Below, in pieces: positions 26,937-38,898 of a DNA stretch of 64,000 nt. The notes beneath the pieces are model-generated. The model was not told the DNA's origin. It searched no databases and worked only from the letters and a program-made list of their open reading frames with translations. The DNA lies in contig JARQWU010000001.1 in the NCBI GenBank assembly GCA_040182905.1, positions 1 to 64,000 on the forward strand, given 5' to 3'. This DNA is from Barthelona sp. PAP020. Lineage: Eukaryota > Metamonada: BaSk clade. The stretch's first letter is position 1. The number at the start of each line of letters is the position of its first letter. The position numbers and the translations under genes were made by a program.

Positions 26937-29900
26937 TCAATTTTTTTTTTTTTTCATTTCACTGTCGAAATCATTCTTTGCCCTCTTCGCTGAAACAATC
27001 CAACGAACGATATCATGAGAATATTCAAGAGAAGGAATATTTGTGATCTTATGTTGAATAGGTTCACTGAACAGACCAAAGAACCCTTCAGAAGATTGAT
27101 CAGTCACAATAATAATGGTTGAGTTTTCTAAGAAGATTCTGTCAGTACCAATGGATTGAAGAGAACATTTCCATGTCAAGGATAATTTTCCAGTGTTAAT
27201 GGTGTAACAAAACAGGTGAGTTAACGTCAAAACATAAATGTTTGGGTCAACAATGAACATGTGAAACCACACACTGTTTTCTTCTTCCTCTTTAATTTTA
27301 TGATACACAATGGCTTCAATACTGTTATAAGCATATATAGGTTTGAAAGGTGCTAATGCCCTTTCGAATCTTGATCTGGTGACCTTGTTCATTGTAGAGA
27401 AAGATTTTTGTGCACCATCTGCAATTCTAGCTATTCCAGCAGTTGTACCAGCAAGTGGTTTAGCAACAACACCGATAATACCTGCACCAAATCCTTTAAT
27501 TCCACCGATGAATCCTTCTTCTTCCGCACCTTTGATGGGCTGGGTAACAATACCGGTGATACCATCCCAGAAACCACCAACAAATGATTTACCAGCTTCA
27601 ACTAATCCTGAACCTAAATCTTCAGTTCTTTGTCTTTGCATGGCATGTTCTTGGGCAAATTGATCATCCATCGAGATATTCACCAAACCTTTTTCTAGGG
27701 TACCCATAAATCCTCCAATGACACCAAATGCACCACTTGTTGTATTTCTGAATAAAGAAACCATACCACCAGCTGTACGTGAAGCTATATCACCCAAATC
27801 AAGAACTTCGCCATCTTCTGGTTCATAATAGAAATCATCAACTCCATTACCGATTGAATTAAACAGTGTAATAGGGTTACCAATGAGAGAGAAAGAAAGA
27901 AGGCCTTTTACAGCAGTAAGAGGACCGATTACTTGACCACGATAGAAATCAACCATTGTTGAAACAAAGGCGTCTTTGGCCAAAGATAACTTCTCAAAAG
28001 AACACGCATTCATACATAGCTTAAAGTCTTTGACATTTAACAACATACTGAACAATCGTATGACAGATCTGGGAATGCCAAAAGAGGCCAAAGAAATATC
28101 AGTGCATTCAAAGGTCACGATGAAGCACAATGGATGAATGATAAAGTTATTCAAGTAAATTTTGTTCACTTGCTTTTCAAGTTCCATTTGCATGTATTTT
28201 TCGATCAAAGATAATTGAACCTTCTTTTCACGAGCAGGTAGGAAATCAGTTAAAATATCAACTACTTTGCTAATGCGATCCAATTCTAAGACATTGAAGA
28301 AATTCAAACAAGTTACCAAAAAGTTATCCGTCATACGAAGTTCGATTTCTTGAAGGGATAAGGCGAAATAATCCAAAAACAAAGTATGTTTGTCCTCAAT
28401 ATTTTGAACAACTGTCAATCGCATTAAGGGTAATTGCATGGTTCTTTCTTTACGAGGTCTAAACATTACAAAAGGTTCCATTGAACCATGGATCAAATTT
28501 TCCAATTGAATGTTGTGAATTTTAAATTCAATACGATTCGAAGAGGTATGCTTTTCATAATTTAACGTTATTTGATTGATATTAAACAAAGCTAATTCTC
28601 TAGGCAAGGTATCAATTAAAACAACAGTGATGTTGGGAATACTGATATCCACCTTCATTTCCAAGAATTGTTTCTTCAATTCTTTTTTAGCTATTCTCTT
28701 TGATAATTCTTCGGAAAAGTCATAAATCGCCACAATAAATGTACCATTACGGAAATATGAACGATACATCAATTGACGTTCAGATGACACTTTAATAAAT
28801 TTGGGAATGATGTTTATTTCATTCAAATCAATGATAACAAATTCAGGGTCTATCAATCTTGGGGTCATTAACCTCAATTGAGGAGAATGAGCTTGGAATT
28901 GGGGCAAGAAATAAGAATTTTGATTAGAATCTAATGCGGTAAGAGGGGTAGTTTTAATATTGGTTGAATCTTTTGTGACAAGTTCACCATCAGTACTTAA
29001 AACTTGACATATATGCAAGATATGTGCAGAATGGTTCGTAATTTTGAAAGGTGTTGCTAAAGAATTGCCATCATTGATAATACAAACGATTTGACTGTCT
29101 TGTAATCTGATTTGAATGAATAAATTTAGTAAATTAGTTGATTTCTGCCTAAATTCAGTAGCTAGGAAAAAATCACCAACCTTACACAAATTAATGGGTG
29201 TGGTTGGATAAAACATCCCACTTGATTCAGCTAATTTCACTTCAAATTCACTTTTTTCATCTAGTGGCATGGAACTAAAATGAATGACTTCATGTGTTGA
29301 TCCAGCTTCAATTTCAACTGAATTACCACCTCTTGGTTCAATTGAGAAACTATTACATGATTTATTAATAAAATGGAATCTGGGTAGAAGACTTACATTG
29401 AAATGATTTCCTTCAATGTTATGAATATCAACACCAATATTATAGTCACCGACTTTAATGTGTTGATCATTTCTAATGTCAGGAATAAACGTACACTCAT
29501 CAATATCAATATCATCAATTGTTCTCAACTTAAAAATATTTTCATCGGCTTTTGTTGCTGTCAATAACAAAATACCTGGTTCTTGATCAAATGCATTCAA
29601 TAAATATACATGTGAATCTACTTCCAATTCAAAAGGAATGGGTAGATAATTTGCAACAACATGTGATACATGAATAGAGTAGGAACTTTCATTCTTTTCC
29701 AGCATAATCTGCATTTGTACTTCAACAGCAGATCCATCAATGAACATATCAACAACTCTAGATGACTCATTCAAATCTGCTACTGACAAAATACCTGATT
29801 TCATGTTCAATTTTGGAATGCAAATTTCTATCGTATGGATTTGTTGGTCTGTACCAAGAATATCTACCTTTGCAGAATTGGCTTCCAAATTGATACTCTC

Positions 29901-32900
29901 TTCATTTAAAACAATCTCAACGTTCAATGGCAAGGTGTTACGAATGGAAATCAATGGTTTGATCAAAAGTATAGGTCCAAATTCATCATGACTGGTTTCA
30001 ATGCTTACAGTAAAATTATTGGGTGTGGGACCAATCAAATTTCTATCATTCTTATCAAGACAAACAGACAGTATCTTTTGGTCAACCATATAATCAGGTG
30101 ATTGACAACCATTGTATATCAGATGCCATGGTATAACTTCCCCACCAACCAATGGTAGAGAAGAGATATCGCCTGAATGAAGAAGGTCTCTAAACAAATT
30201 ACTTTCAATCTCCACATCAAAATCAATGCAATTTTTGATTCGAACAGCAGAAGAAATGACCAAAGTACGCATTCTATTAATAGGACGCAATTCCAACAAT
30301 AAATTGGTGCCATCAGATAGAGAAAGTATCGTTGAATAAGCTCTTGTAAGGAAGAATGACACAGGGGTGTTTAATGACGCACCTACTAAACGTAAACGTT
30401 CAACTAAGATATGACTGTCTGCTGCATGATGTCTAAATGGTACAATTCCTTGTTTAGTCGTTTCCATTTCAAAAATAACGTCATTCATTGTATGAGAAGG
30501 GAAATCAATACTTTGTAAGGTTGTTTGATGAGGTGGATTAAACTGTAAAGTAAAATCGTAATCAGATCTATTTAATAACACAACTGGAGTTAGATCTTGT
30601 TGAGTGGTTTTGGCAGTTTCAGTAGTTTTCAATTGAACAAGCGAATTTAAAAGCATATTGAATTGATTTGATACCAAATTGATATTTAAATCAGCAGAAG
30701 GAGGGGTAAATGCTACATCATTCTTAAAAGGAAAATCTTGTGTAATAGGACCAAGAGTAACATTGGTTTGTTTTGAATCTTTCAAAATATGACACCCGTA
30801 AACGAATTCCTCAATAAAAGGTTCATAAATTGTCTGATCATCAGACCAAATATTGAACTCAAATCCAATGGTAGCTTTAATATCAATGCTTTGTTTTGCC
30901 ATCAAAATCAAGGTTGAAATATGGGACATATTAATCCTGATGAGTGGCATAGGTGGTTTATTTGGTAAATCTAAAATAAGCACAAATTCAACAACATCAC
31001 CAATAACTTCCAATTCCAAACGAGTATCATCTTGTGTTTCCGCTGGAACAACATCAGTATTGACTGAAGAAAGTTCAAAATCAGTTGTACGATCAATTGA
31101 TTTTGATTTTTGACTCATTTCATCCATTGTAGAAGATAGATGTTCAGTTAATGAATCAATATAATCCAAACTGATGCCATATAACATCAAACAATCTTGA
31201 TAACTGAACCTAAATACGATTTTGGGTAAATTAACTCGTATTTGTCTCAATTTTTGATCATTTTCGATCGTTTCAATGAAAGACACATTCCACTGTGATA
31301 TATCGGTAACAACAGCAGAAGTCTCATTGATTTCATGTAAATTGAATGTGATGACATCCACAATATTGAAACCAACGTTGACTTCTTTAACATTATTTTG
31401 TTGTTCAAAATGCACATAAGAAGAAAGAATAGCGCCTATGCACCTTGACTCAGGATTCTTTGCTTCCTCAATTAGTATGATCTCAACAACAGAAATGGAT
31501 AATTTAATGTCAGTTCGGTAAATAGAATCAGGAGGTGCAGGTGCATTAATTTTTTCTTTTTGTGCTGTTTCAATTTCAACTTTTTCTTGTTTGATTTCTG
31601 GTCTTGTGAGGGTTAACATATTGTCATCCAAATCAGCAACATCTGATGCAATATCAATATCAAAACTTGAATCAATTTCATCATCTCTAGAATGTCTTTT
31701 AAGTGGTAATAGAACAAAAGAAAGAATATCATCGATAAAAGTAGCATTTGGTAAGATAGAAATACTGTTAAGAGACAATTGAACCGCTGTTTCATCTTCT
31801 TGAATATAGCAACGTATCAAAATCATGTCATTATCCACAGCAATTGGATACTCATCATTTTCGTCAGCATCATTGTTTGAATTTATCATACTTTTCTTTG
31901 AAATGATATTTGGATTGACAAACAAGTCTGAACGTAAATCAACAATGGAAATTTCCCTGATATCACAGCTCAATGTCATATCAGAATCCTCTTTTGAAAA
32001 AGATAAGGTTAAACCAGCAAAGATAAAAGATCCAATATCTTGTTTCTTTTCAATTGAAGCAAGAGTTAAGCTAATAGTGTTAAGTTTTACATTAGCAACA
32101 ATTTGAACAGACGTTTGTGGTTGTGTTTCATCTTGAGTCTGAGGGGTTTGATCCACTTTTGTATCAAGAATTTGTACTTCTTTTGCTTCTTGCGTTTCTT
32201 TTGAAATAAACGTTTCATCACTCTTTTTCAATGCATTATTAATCGTATTGTCTATCTCTTCTTCTTCTTTGAACTCTTGAAGGTAATTATCCTTGAAATT
32301 ATCATTTAAAGTGGTTAACAATTGGTCATATAATATATCATCCATGAAAAAGTTCATTTCAGAAGTACATACATCAAGCAAGATCTTGTCACCATATATT
32401 GACTTGCCGAAATCAATATCAAATGTTGTTAATGGCAAGACTTGTTGTGTAACGTTTCCTCTGTCAATAGAAAAACCACCTTTTAAGGCAATCAATTGAA
32501 TATTTTTATCATCAGGATTTTTAATACTTAAATGAAGCTTATCAAGGGTTAAATCAATTGCTGTATCAAAATAATAAGGTCTTTCAGGAATAATCAAATG
32601 AATATTGTTAACTTTAATGTCAACAGTCGGAATTATTGATTTTTGAGCTTCTTTTGCTGTTTTAACTGTAGTTTCTTTTGTAGCTGCAGTTAATTTTTGC
32701 ATTTGATCAATGAAAAATTGTGAATCTTCCAAATATGCTAACAAAGAATTTGTCATGGCATGAACGTAAATAACTTCCATGTTTTTCATTTCAACAGTGA
32801 TGAAAGGTTTATCTACGTATTGATTCTTTAACATTTTGAAATATAAGAACTTTGCTGTGTCTTCTGGACATCTAACGAATTCATGATATTTACCAGAATG

Positions 32901-35900
32901 TTCAAAAACACTAGTAGCATTGTCGACATCCATTGATATCTCCTCATCATCCATCATAAAGGCTAAACCATTCAAACCAAACTTAAACAATGTGGTTGTT
33001 CCTCTATTAATATAGAAACCACAAGAATTGACTGAAGTTTTAATGATCGTAGAACGAGAAGGTTGTTGTTGTTGTTCTTGTTCTTTTTGTTCTAGTGGTT
33101 TTTCTTCAATCTCTTTTACTTTAACTTCCCCTGAATCCCAAGAGAAATCAATTTTAGGAAGATCAACCAATGTTAAAGCAACAATTTCCAAAATGGTTTG
33201 ACGATTGAAACTAATCAATAAATCACCAAATTTAGCATCAATATCCATTTTTTCTGGATTCATCAACATTTTCAAATTTAAAAATTTAGAAGTAGAAGAA
33301 TCACATTGAATAAGGTATTGAAATTGTGGCATGATGTAATCAAGAATATTCAATTTTGCTAAAGAAAGATTAATAGTCATAGTATCCATCTCTTTGGTGA
33401 AATCAACAATTAAATTTTCAATTTCCAAATTGATTAATGCATTACCATGTTGTTTACCAATTGAAAAATCAATTTTTTTCAAATTCAGTTTGATGTTTAA
33501 TAACTTAGAAGTATCCAAAGATTCAGCTAATGATTCTACCAAAGATTCTGCAATGGATTCATTATCTTTAATTTCTTTTTTAGTTTCTGCAATTTCTTCA
33601 TTATAATTGGTGGAAGAAGTTTGTTTCAATTCATTTTGAATATCTTCAACATCAGTAAGTTCTAAAACATGTTTATTAATCTCAGGAAGGAAATTTGAAA
33701 CATTTTCTAAAACATCAAGAGAAAATTCAAATTTCAAAGGATCAATATCCAAATTGACATCAATATTGCCATTATTTGCTAAATTAACTCCTGCATTGAA
33801 AGATACATCTGAAAGAAGTTGATAATCTTCATTGGTCTTTTGGATTTTTGCAAACATTTGTGAAAATGCTATTTCATAATTATTATTTTGGGGAGTAAAA
33901 ACTTTCAGTTCTCCAATAGAAAAGATCATTAATTCAGTATCTTTATCATAAACATCCATTGGAATGACCAATTTTGGACCTTTAATAGTTACGTCCAATG
34001 AAATTTTGAAAGTTTTTTTTTCTTTAATTTCTTCATCTTCTTCAATCATATCAACATTATCTAAATCTTCAATGATATCCAATTGATTAAGTTCGTTTTC
34101 AATGAGAACAGTACTATTACTATTATTATTGTTTGTGCTTAATTTATCAACTTCCTCAAGTTTTAATTCTTTCAAACTAACCATAGCCCATTTTTTCAAG
34201 GTAACAAGTTCCGTCAAATTCAAATGAACAATCAATTGTTCAAAACATCCTTTAACATCCAAAGAATCATTAGTTTTATCAAATTCAACAGAAAGATCTA
34301 ATAAATGACTATTAGGTTGAACTGATAACAAATTAGAAAATGCAGAAGATCCTGCTGAAATCAAAATGTTCTTCAATGAAGTTGATAACCTGATCTTTTG
34401 TTCAGCAGATATGTCCACATTTGCTTTAAAATCAATAATTGACATATTTAAAACTGTATCTAAACATTCATCAAGTAATTGAATACTTAAACCTCCAAAA
34501 TCAACATCCAAATGCAACATATCATTCTTTGGTCTAAGCATTAATTCTTCTTCTTCTTTTTCTTTTTGAATTTCAACTTCAACTTTTTGATTAAATCCTT
34601 TGTTCATCTCTTCTTCATCATTTTCAATCTTTTTCTTTGTTTTAGAAAAATGTTCATCAATTCTTTTCAATTCATCAGAAACAGGATATTCAGGGGCTTT
34701 TTCTGATAAATTACCTGTCAAAATAGCTAATATACTATTTACTGCTAACGTAGACAATTTGATACACATGGTACCATTCACACTATCTTGTATTCTTAAA
34801 GCAACACTAAATTGGGGTGTGTCAGGAAGATTAGGTAAACAAGGTAATTTTAAACCAACTGATAAACCACACCTTAGAATCAAAGGAATATCAACCCCAT
34901 TAAATACCTTCGATTCAATAGCAAAAGTAGTTTCAATATCTTGTATGTTATTTACAGGTTCACGAATATGAAAACCAAAATCAATCAGATTAGCATGTAA
35001 TCCAATCTTAGAATCAACTTGAACTGGTACAAATACTGTCAAACCATTGAACTTGGCATTAATTATTGGCAATGGTTGTGGTTTTTCTTCAATTTTTTTT
35101 GCTGACTCAATAGCTTTATCTCCGGCTTGTTTTGATAATGCCAAAATGCTATTGGCAATAATTGATGAATCTTTGGCATAATTTAGCAAATTATCAATGT
35201 TACGCATTAAAATATTAACATGTAATGTGGCAATCGTACAATCAATTCTAGGTAGACCTTCAACTGGTGTATACATTTCAAAAATAAAACAATTTTCACT
35301 GTATTCACTATAGAATAAGGGAACAGGTTCCTTCTTAACAGCTAAAGGATCATTTGCAGCAAACAAAAGTTGTTCCATACTCATCTTCAGAACAGCAGCT
35401 TCAATACCAGTTTCAAAACCAACATCAAATCCTAAAAGCCTGAATTGACCAACTTGATAAGAGGAACGATGGAAGGAAATGTCAAGACCAGCAATTTTAG
35501 CAGAAATACGAGCCTCAGACGATTGTTTGATTTGTTTTATTTCAGTAGTTTTAGATTTTTTGTCCAATTTTATTGGTTTATCCTTCTTTTCAACGGATGT
35601 TTGAATCACATGACGTTCTCTCAGAACAAATTCACCAACTAAATGAAATAAAGCTTCACGATTAACACTTAATTTAATCATACTAGCTTCCAAGTCAACA
35701 CAAAGAGTGAATCCATCAAAATTTGGATGATCATGTTCAAAAGTCATCATGTTCAAGTTGAATAATTTAGCATCAGCTGAAGATTCAAGAATACGTTTGT
35801 GCGCTGCATCAGTCGTAAGATGATCTAAAATACTGATAGAATTAAGCTGGAATTTAATTGAGTTCTTTGAATTATACGCTTTGAAATCAAGATCAATTTC

Positions 35901-38498
35901 ACCCACATGTAAAGAGATCAAATCTAACATAGTACATTTTCCTTCATTGAAAGATAGATGAGTACCAATGGAAACATTTATTCCACTCATCAAAAATCGC
36001 ACATCCATTTTGATGAAAGACCACCAGAGATTGTCAGTAATTCTTTCATCATTATCATCTAAATCTTCTATAATGTTAAGAATTTCTCCGTCTGTAACCT
36101 CAGAAACATGAGTAAGCATTGCAACATCTGATTGTTTTGAACCACCACCAATACCGGATAAACCGTCAAGAATTATTTCAGAAAGATCACGTAAAGACCA
36201 AATAGCATCATCAGAAAATGAAAAATTGATCGAATCTAGTTGTGCACGTACAATTAAGCCTCTTCGATAAAAATCTAAAGTGTTAACGTTCCTTGAAATA
36301 TAACATGAGAAAGAAATATCCTCCATCAAAGTTTCAACAGGTCTTAGCTCCTCAGGCAATAATTCTGTGCAGAAAGGGGAATCATTTGAATAACGAATTT
36401 GCATCTTTGTGTTTTGTAACCTAATTTGATAGTGTTCAAAAATAGGAGGAATTACTTCTGTAGAATTTGTAAATTGAGGGTCAATAATCTCATTTGGATT
36501 ATACCTTAAATTCTCAGGTAATGATTGAACATGCCAATTATCGATAGTTTTAACTGTAATACAACCTAAATCAAAAACTAAGGATGTACAATAATTCATG
36601 TGTGTTAGATCAAAAGGCATGATTATTGTTGGTGCGTTTAATTGTAAATTCATGTTTATACGTTTCTGAGCTCTTAGCAATCTCATAACATTTTGCTTCA
36701 TGTCATTTTGAAGAGTGGATTTTTTAATTTTGCTACCATAATTCTTTACGGGAACTTGATCTCGTTCAAACACTTGAAGTACTTGTTGAATTACACCCAA
36801 GTCTCCTAAAATGATAGAAGATGCCAAAGATGCAAAAACATCAACTTTTTCTTCAAACAAATCAACACGGGCGTCGATAAAGTTTGATTGACTATTCTTT
36901 GAAAAAATATGTTCAGTCTCATTGAATACAATCATATTTTCAAGGGAGAATTTAATTGAACTATTACCATTTGCTTGGGATGTGAAATTCATACTCAAAT
37001 CATTCAATTCAAGTCCAGCAACAATTTCTTCTCTGCTGAATAAACTTAAATTGGTTGAAATCTTGTTAATATTTAACAAAAATTGAGTTGTAACATAATC
37101 TGGAGGATCTTCAATCTCCACTTCATTAAAATCGATTGCTTGAATTAATTCTGCTCGTTCATCATCAGTTAAAACACCAGCAGATTTTTCAACTTTTGCA
37201 GAAAACATTTTGGAAAAAAAACCTTTCTTATTTTGAATGCTTTGATTCTTTTTCATTTCAATAGCCATTTCATTTTCAGCTATCGTTCTTAACCTTGTCA
37301 ATTCTTCAAAACTTAGAAACATTTCGATTTTTTTAAAAAGCTTTTCATCTACGTTCTCATCATATTCAGGCAAAAATGGTGATTTACACTTCTTTTTCCA
37401 CAAAGTCAAATAGGCTTGACTATGTAAAGCTCTTAATAAAATAAATTTATCATCTTCAAAATATAGAGTCTCTTTTCGTTTAATTGAAGCAACATTCCTT
37501 GCATATTCTAACCACCCAAAACTATCATTCAGATCTCGTGGTCTTAAAGAACCATACTTTGTTATACTGACAAAAGAACTAACGTATGATACAGTATCCA
37601 TCAAATTCTGATACTGCAAATCACATAAATTAGTACCAATCTTAGGAATTGCTAATTCAATTTTTAATCTTGGCTCTTCTAAGGCAGGTCCTAATTTGTT
37701 GATAGTAACATTTGCAATGGCATCAATAGGCTCAAGAAGATACGATCTATCCTTTAAATCAAGCATTTTATCCAACTTTGCTCGCATAAAATTAGAATAT
37801 ACTGAAATCGATTCAGTTGGTGCATATTCCATCTCTCGCATCCGATAATCAAATGAATATATCGATAATCCACTTAAAAAAGCTCGTTTATTGTATTTAT
37901 CAAATTTGCCTGTTAAGAACAATTCTTTACCTTTTTCATCAACAGTATGCATCTTTAATTCCTTTATTGTAAAACCAATTACTGATTTTGCAATGGGATT
38001 TTCAATTCTGATGTGCAAATTTTGAACTTGAACTCTCAAATTAGCTAAAATAGAAGTAATAAGGTTAGAAATCAAACCATCTTTTTTTTCATTGCCCTTT
38101 TCTGCCTTTTCTTTCATTATTGCACGTTTAGCTTCAAATGCAGCTAAATTTTTTAATTTCTTTTCAAATTCAGTCTCAATAAATGATTTAGTAAAAGAAG
38201 AACCAAAAGTAACTTCAGATTTAGGTTCTAAAGTAATGAAAATGTCTTGGATCTTTGCAGTTACAGATTCTGATTTCAAGGAAGTCCAAGGTACATTCAG
38301 TTCTAATTTGGTTAAAACACCTTTTTTAATTGTAAATGCAGGAAAAATATCTTCTAAACAATCACGCTTCAAAAATAAATCAGTTAATTCAATTTTTCCA
38401 GAAAAAACACTGATTTGAAGTTTGTCAGCCGGCAAATTTTCAACATATATCCCTAATGTTGAAGATAAAACCGTTGAAGCAAGTTTCTCGAGAAACAT
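26937..38498 (-). CDS. VPS13: VPS13-family bridge-like lipid transfer protein
   Basis: The 3853-residue protein is within the VPS13 range (yeast 3144, human VPS13D about 4390). These rod-shaped proteins span membrane contact sites and carry phospholipids along a hydrophobic groove. The chorein N-terminus is unmistakable: MFLEKLASTVLSSTLGIYVE, then PWTSLKSESVTAKIQDIFI. A very long beta-rich groove region follows with acidic interruptions. The VAB (SHR-binding) region lies about residues 2650-3100. The C-terminal helical ATG2_C-like part (about 3400-3700) includes GPLTAVKGLLSF, VDDFYYEP and the Gly-rich GAFGVIGGFMGTLEKG and SFVGGFWDGITGIVTQPIKG. A PH-like end closes the protein. The ATG at 38496-38498 is the conserved family start; an upstream in-frame ATG at 38660 adds 54 Phe/Lys-rich residues and is rejected. 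Confidence 0.96.
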   Translation of the reverse strand: MFLEKLASTVLSSTLGIYVENLPADKLQISVFSGKIELTDLFLKRDCLEDIFPAFTIKKGVLTKLELNVPWTSLKSESVTAKIQDIFITLEPKSEVTFGSSFTKSFIETEFEKKLKNLAAFEAKRAIMKEKAEKGNEKKDGLISNLITSILANLRVQVQNLHIRIENPIAKSVIGFTIKELKMHTVDEKGKELFLTGKFDKYNKRAFLSGLSIYSFDYRMREMEYAPTESISVYSNFMRAKLDKMLDLKDRSYLLEPIDAIANVTINKLGPALEEPRLKIELAIPKIGTNLCDLQYQNLMDTVSYVSSFVSITKYGSLRPRDLNDSFGWLEYARNVASIKRKETLYFEDDKFILLRALHSQAYLTLWKKKCKSPFLPEYDENVDEKLFKKIEMFLSFEELTRLRTIAENEMAIEMKKNQSIQNKKGFFSKMFSAKVEKSAGVLTDDERAELIQAIDFNEVEIEDPPDYVTTQFLLNINKISTNLSLFSREEIVAGLELNDLSMNFTSQANGNSSIKFSLENMIVFNETEHIFSKNSQSNFIDARVDLFEEKVDVFASLASSIILGDLGVIQQVLQVFERDQVPVKNYGSKIKKSTLQNDMKQNVMRLLRAQKRINMNLQLNAPTIIMPFDLTHMNYCTSLVFDLGCITVKTIDNWHVQSLPENLRYNPNEIIDPQFTNSTEVIPPIFEHYQIRLQNTKMQIRYSNDSPFCTELLPEELRPVETLMEDISFSCYISRNVNTLDFYRRGLIVRAQLDSINFSFSDDAIWSLRDLSEIILDGLSGIGGGSKQSDVAMLTHVSEVTDGEILNIIEDLDDNDERITDNLWWSFIKMDVRFLMSGINVSIGTHLSFNEGKCTMLDLISLHVGEIDLDFKAYNSKNSIKFQLNSISILDHLTTDAAHKRILESSADAKLFNLNMMTFEHDHPNFDGFTLCVDLEASMIKLSVNREALFHLVGEFVLRERHVIQTSVEKKDKPIKLDKKSKTTEIKQIKQSSEARISAKIAGLDISFHRSSYQVGQFRLLGFDVGFETGIEAAVLKMSMEQLLFAANDPLAVKKEPVPLFYSEYSENCFIFEMYTPVEGLPRIDCTIATLHVNILMRNIDNLLNYAKDSSIIANSILALSKQAGDKAIESAKKIEEKPQPLPIINAKFNGLTVFVPVQVDSKIGLHANLIDFGFHIREPVNNIQDIETTFAIESKVFNGVDIPLILRCGLSVGLKLPCLPNLPDTPQFSVALRIQDSVNGTMCIKLSTLAVNSILAILTGNLSEKAPEYPVSDELKRIDEHFSKTKKKIENDEEEMNKGFNQKVEVEIQKEKEEEELMLRPKNDMLHLDVDFGGLSIQLLDECLDTVLNMSIIDFKANVDISAEQKIRLSTSLKNILISAGSSAFSNLLSVQPNSHLLDLSVEFDKTNDSLDVKGCFEQLIVHLNLTELVTLKKWAMVSLKELKLEEVDKLSTNNNNSNSTVLIENELNQLDIIEDLDNVDMIEEDEEIKEKKTFKISLDVTIKGPKLVIPMDVYDKDTELMIFSIGELKVFTPQNNNYEIAFSQMFAKIQKTNEDYQLLSDVSFNAGVNLANNGNIDVNLDIDPLKFEFSLDVLENVSNFLPEINKHVLELTDVEDIQNELKQTSSTNYNEEIAETKKEIKDNESIAESLVESLAESLDTSKLLNIKLNLKKIDFSIGKQHGNALINLEIENLIVDFTKEMDTMTINLSLAKLNILDYIMPQFQYLIQCDSSTSKFLNLKMLMNPEKMDIDAKFGDLLISFNRQTILEIVALTLVDLPKIDFSWDSGEVKVKEIEEKPLEQKEQEQQQQPSRSTIIKTSVNSCGFYINRGTTTLFKFGLNGLAFMMDDEEISMDVDNATSVFEHSGKYHEFVRCPEDTAKFLYFKMLKNQYVDKPFITVEMKNMEVIYVHAMTNSLLAYLEDSQFFIDQMQKLTAATKETTVKTAKEAQKSIIPTVDIKVNNIHLIIPERPYYFDTAIDLTLDKLHLSIKNPDDKNIQLIALKGGFSIDRGNVTQQVLPLTTFDIDFGKSIYGDKILLDVCTSEMNFFMDDILYDQLLTTLNDNFKDNYLQEFKEEEEIDNTINNALKKSDETFISKETQEAKEVQILDTKVDQTPQTQDETQPQTSVQIVANVKLNTISLTLASIEKKQDIGSFIFAGLTLSFSKEDSDMTLSCDIREISIVDLRSDLFVNPNIISKKSMINSNNDADENDEYPIAVDNDMILIRCYIQEDETAVQLSLNSISILPNATFIDDILSFVLLPLKRHSRDDEIDSSFDIDIASDVADLDDNMLTLTRPEIKQEKVEIETAQKEKINAPAPPDSIYRTDIKLSISVVEIILIEEAKNPESRCIGAILSSYVHFEQQNNVKEVNVGFNIVDVITFNLHEINETSAVVTDISQWNVSFIETIENDQKLRQIRVNLPKIVFRFSYQDCLMLYGISLDYIDSLTEHLSSTMDEMSQKSKSIDRTTDFELSSVNTDVVPAETQDDTRLELEVIGDVVEFVLILDLPNKPPMPLIRINMSHISTLILMAKQSIDIKATIGFEFNIWSDDQTIYEPFIEEFVYGCHILKDSKQTNVTLGPITQDFPFKNDVAFTPPSADLNINLVSNQFNMLLNSLVQLKTTETAKTTQQDLTPVVLLNRSDYDFTLQFNPPHQTTLQSIDFPSHTMNDVIFEMETTKQGIVPFRHHAADSHILVERLRLVGASLNTPVSFFLTRAYSTILSLSDGTNLLLELRPINRMRTLVISSAVRIKNCIDFDVEIESNLFRDLLHSGDISSLPLVGGEVIPWHLIYNGCQSPDYMVDQKILSVCLDKNDRNLIGPTPNNFTVSIETSHDEFGPILLIKPLISIRNTLPLNVEIVLNEESINLEANSAKVDILGTDQQIHTIEICIPKLNMKSGILSVADLNESSRVVDMFIDGSAVEVQMQIMLEKNESSYSIHVSHVVANYLPIPFELEVDSHVYLLNAFDQEPGILLLTATKADENIFKLRTIDDIDIDECTFIPDIRNDQHIKVGDYNIGVDIHNIEGNHFNVSLLPRFHFINKSCNSFSIEPRGGNSVEIEAGSTHEVIHFSSMPLDEKSEFEVKLAESSGMFYPTTPINLCKVGDFFLATEFRQKSTNLLNLFIQIRLQDSQIVCIINDGNSLATPFKITNHSAHILHICQVLSTDGELVTKDSTNIKTTPLTALDSNQNSYFLPQFQAHSPQLRLMTPRLIDPEFVIIDLNEINIIPKFIKVSSERQLMYRSYFRNGTFIVAIYDFSEELSKRIAKKELKKQFLEMKVDISIPNITVVLIDTLPRELALFNINQITLNYEKHTSSNRIEFKIHNIQLENLIHGSMEPFVMFRPRKERTMQLPLMRLTVVQNIEDKHTLFLDYFALSLQEIELRMTDNFLVTCLNFFNVLELDRISKVVDILTDFLPAREKKVQLSLIEKYMQMELEKQVNKIYLNNFIIHPLCFIVTFECTDISLASFGIPRSVIRLFSMLLNVKDFKLCMNACSFEKLSLAKDAFVSTMVDFYRGQVIGPLTAVKGLLSFSLIGNPITLFNSIGNGVDDFYYEPEDGEVLDLGDIASRTAGGMVSLFRNTTSGAFGVIGGFMGTLEKGLVNISMDDQFAQEHAMQRQRTEDLGSGLVEAGKSFVGGFWDGITGIVTQPIKGAEEEGFIGGIKGFGAGIIGVVAKPLAGTTAGIARIADGAQKSFSTMNKVTRSRFERALAPFKPIYAYNSIEAIVYHKIKEEEENSVWFHMFIVDPNIYVLTLTHLFCYTINTGKLSLTWKCSLQSIGTDRIFLENSTIIIVTDQSSEGFFGLFSEPIQHKITNIPSLEYSHDIVRWIVSAKRAKNDFDSEMKKKKN

Positions 38499-38898
38499 GT
38501 TGGAAAAAAGAAAAAATTTCTTGATATTTTCATTTTGTTTTTTCGAACATTTTTGTATTTTAGAAGAATAAAAAGGTGTTGAACAAATATTTACAAAAAA
38601 AAAGCAAAATTTTGTGAAGCAATCAAATGAAAAGAAAGTGCAATTGGTTTTGGATTTCATTCATCAATCAAACAAAATCGTTAGTTTTTTTGGTGTATCT
38701 TTTGATTCTGTACCCAAATCATTTTAACTTTCAATTATTTGCATCAATTTCTTTGTTTTCGAATAATTTATTCCAATATTTAATGCTTTAATTATAAATA
38801 TTATCAATAACTGATTATAATTTCTTGTTAAGAAGTAAAATGAGGTGCAAAAATCAAAATTGAAAAACATAATTTTCTTTTTTTCATTCACTTCATTG
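38499..38898. other. 400-bp divergent intergenic region between VPS13 and an armadillo gene
   Basis: A/T-rich with T-runs. On the plus side TTTTTTCATTCAC puts a TCA 13 bases before the ATG at 38899. No gene was seen. Confidence 0.5.

Noticed and set aside
38499-38660. N-terminal extension of VPS13 from ATG 38660
   Set aside because: The chorein domain conventionally begins at the MFLEKLAS methionine; the extension is Phe/Lys/Asn-rich leader sequence.
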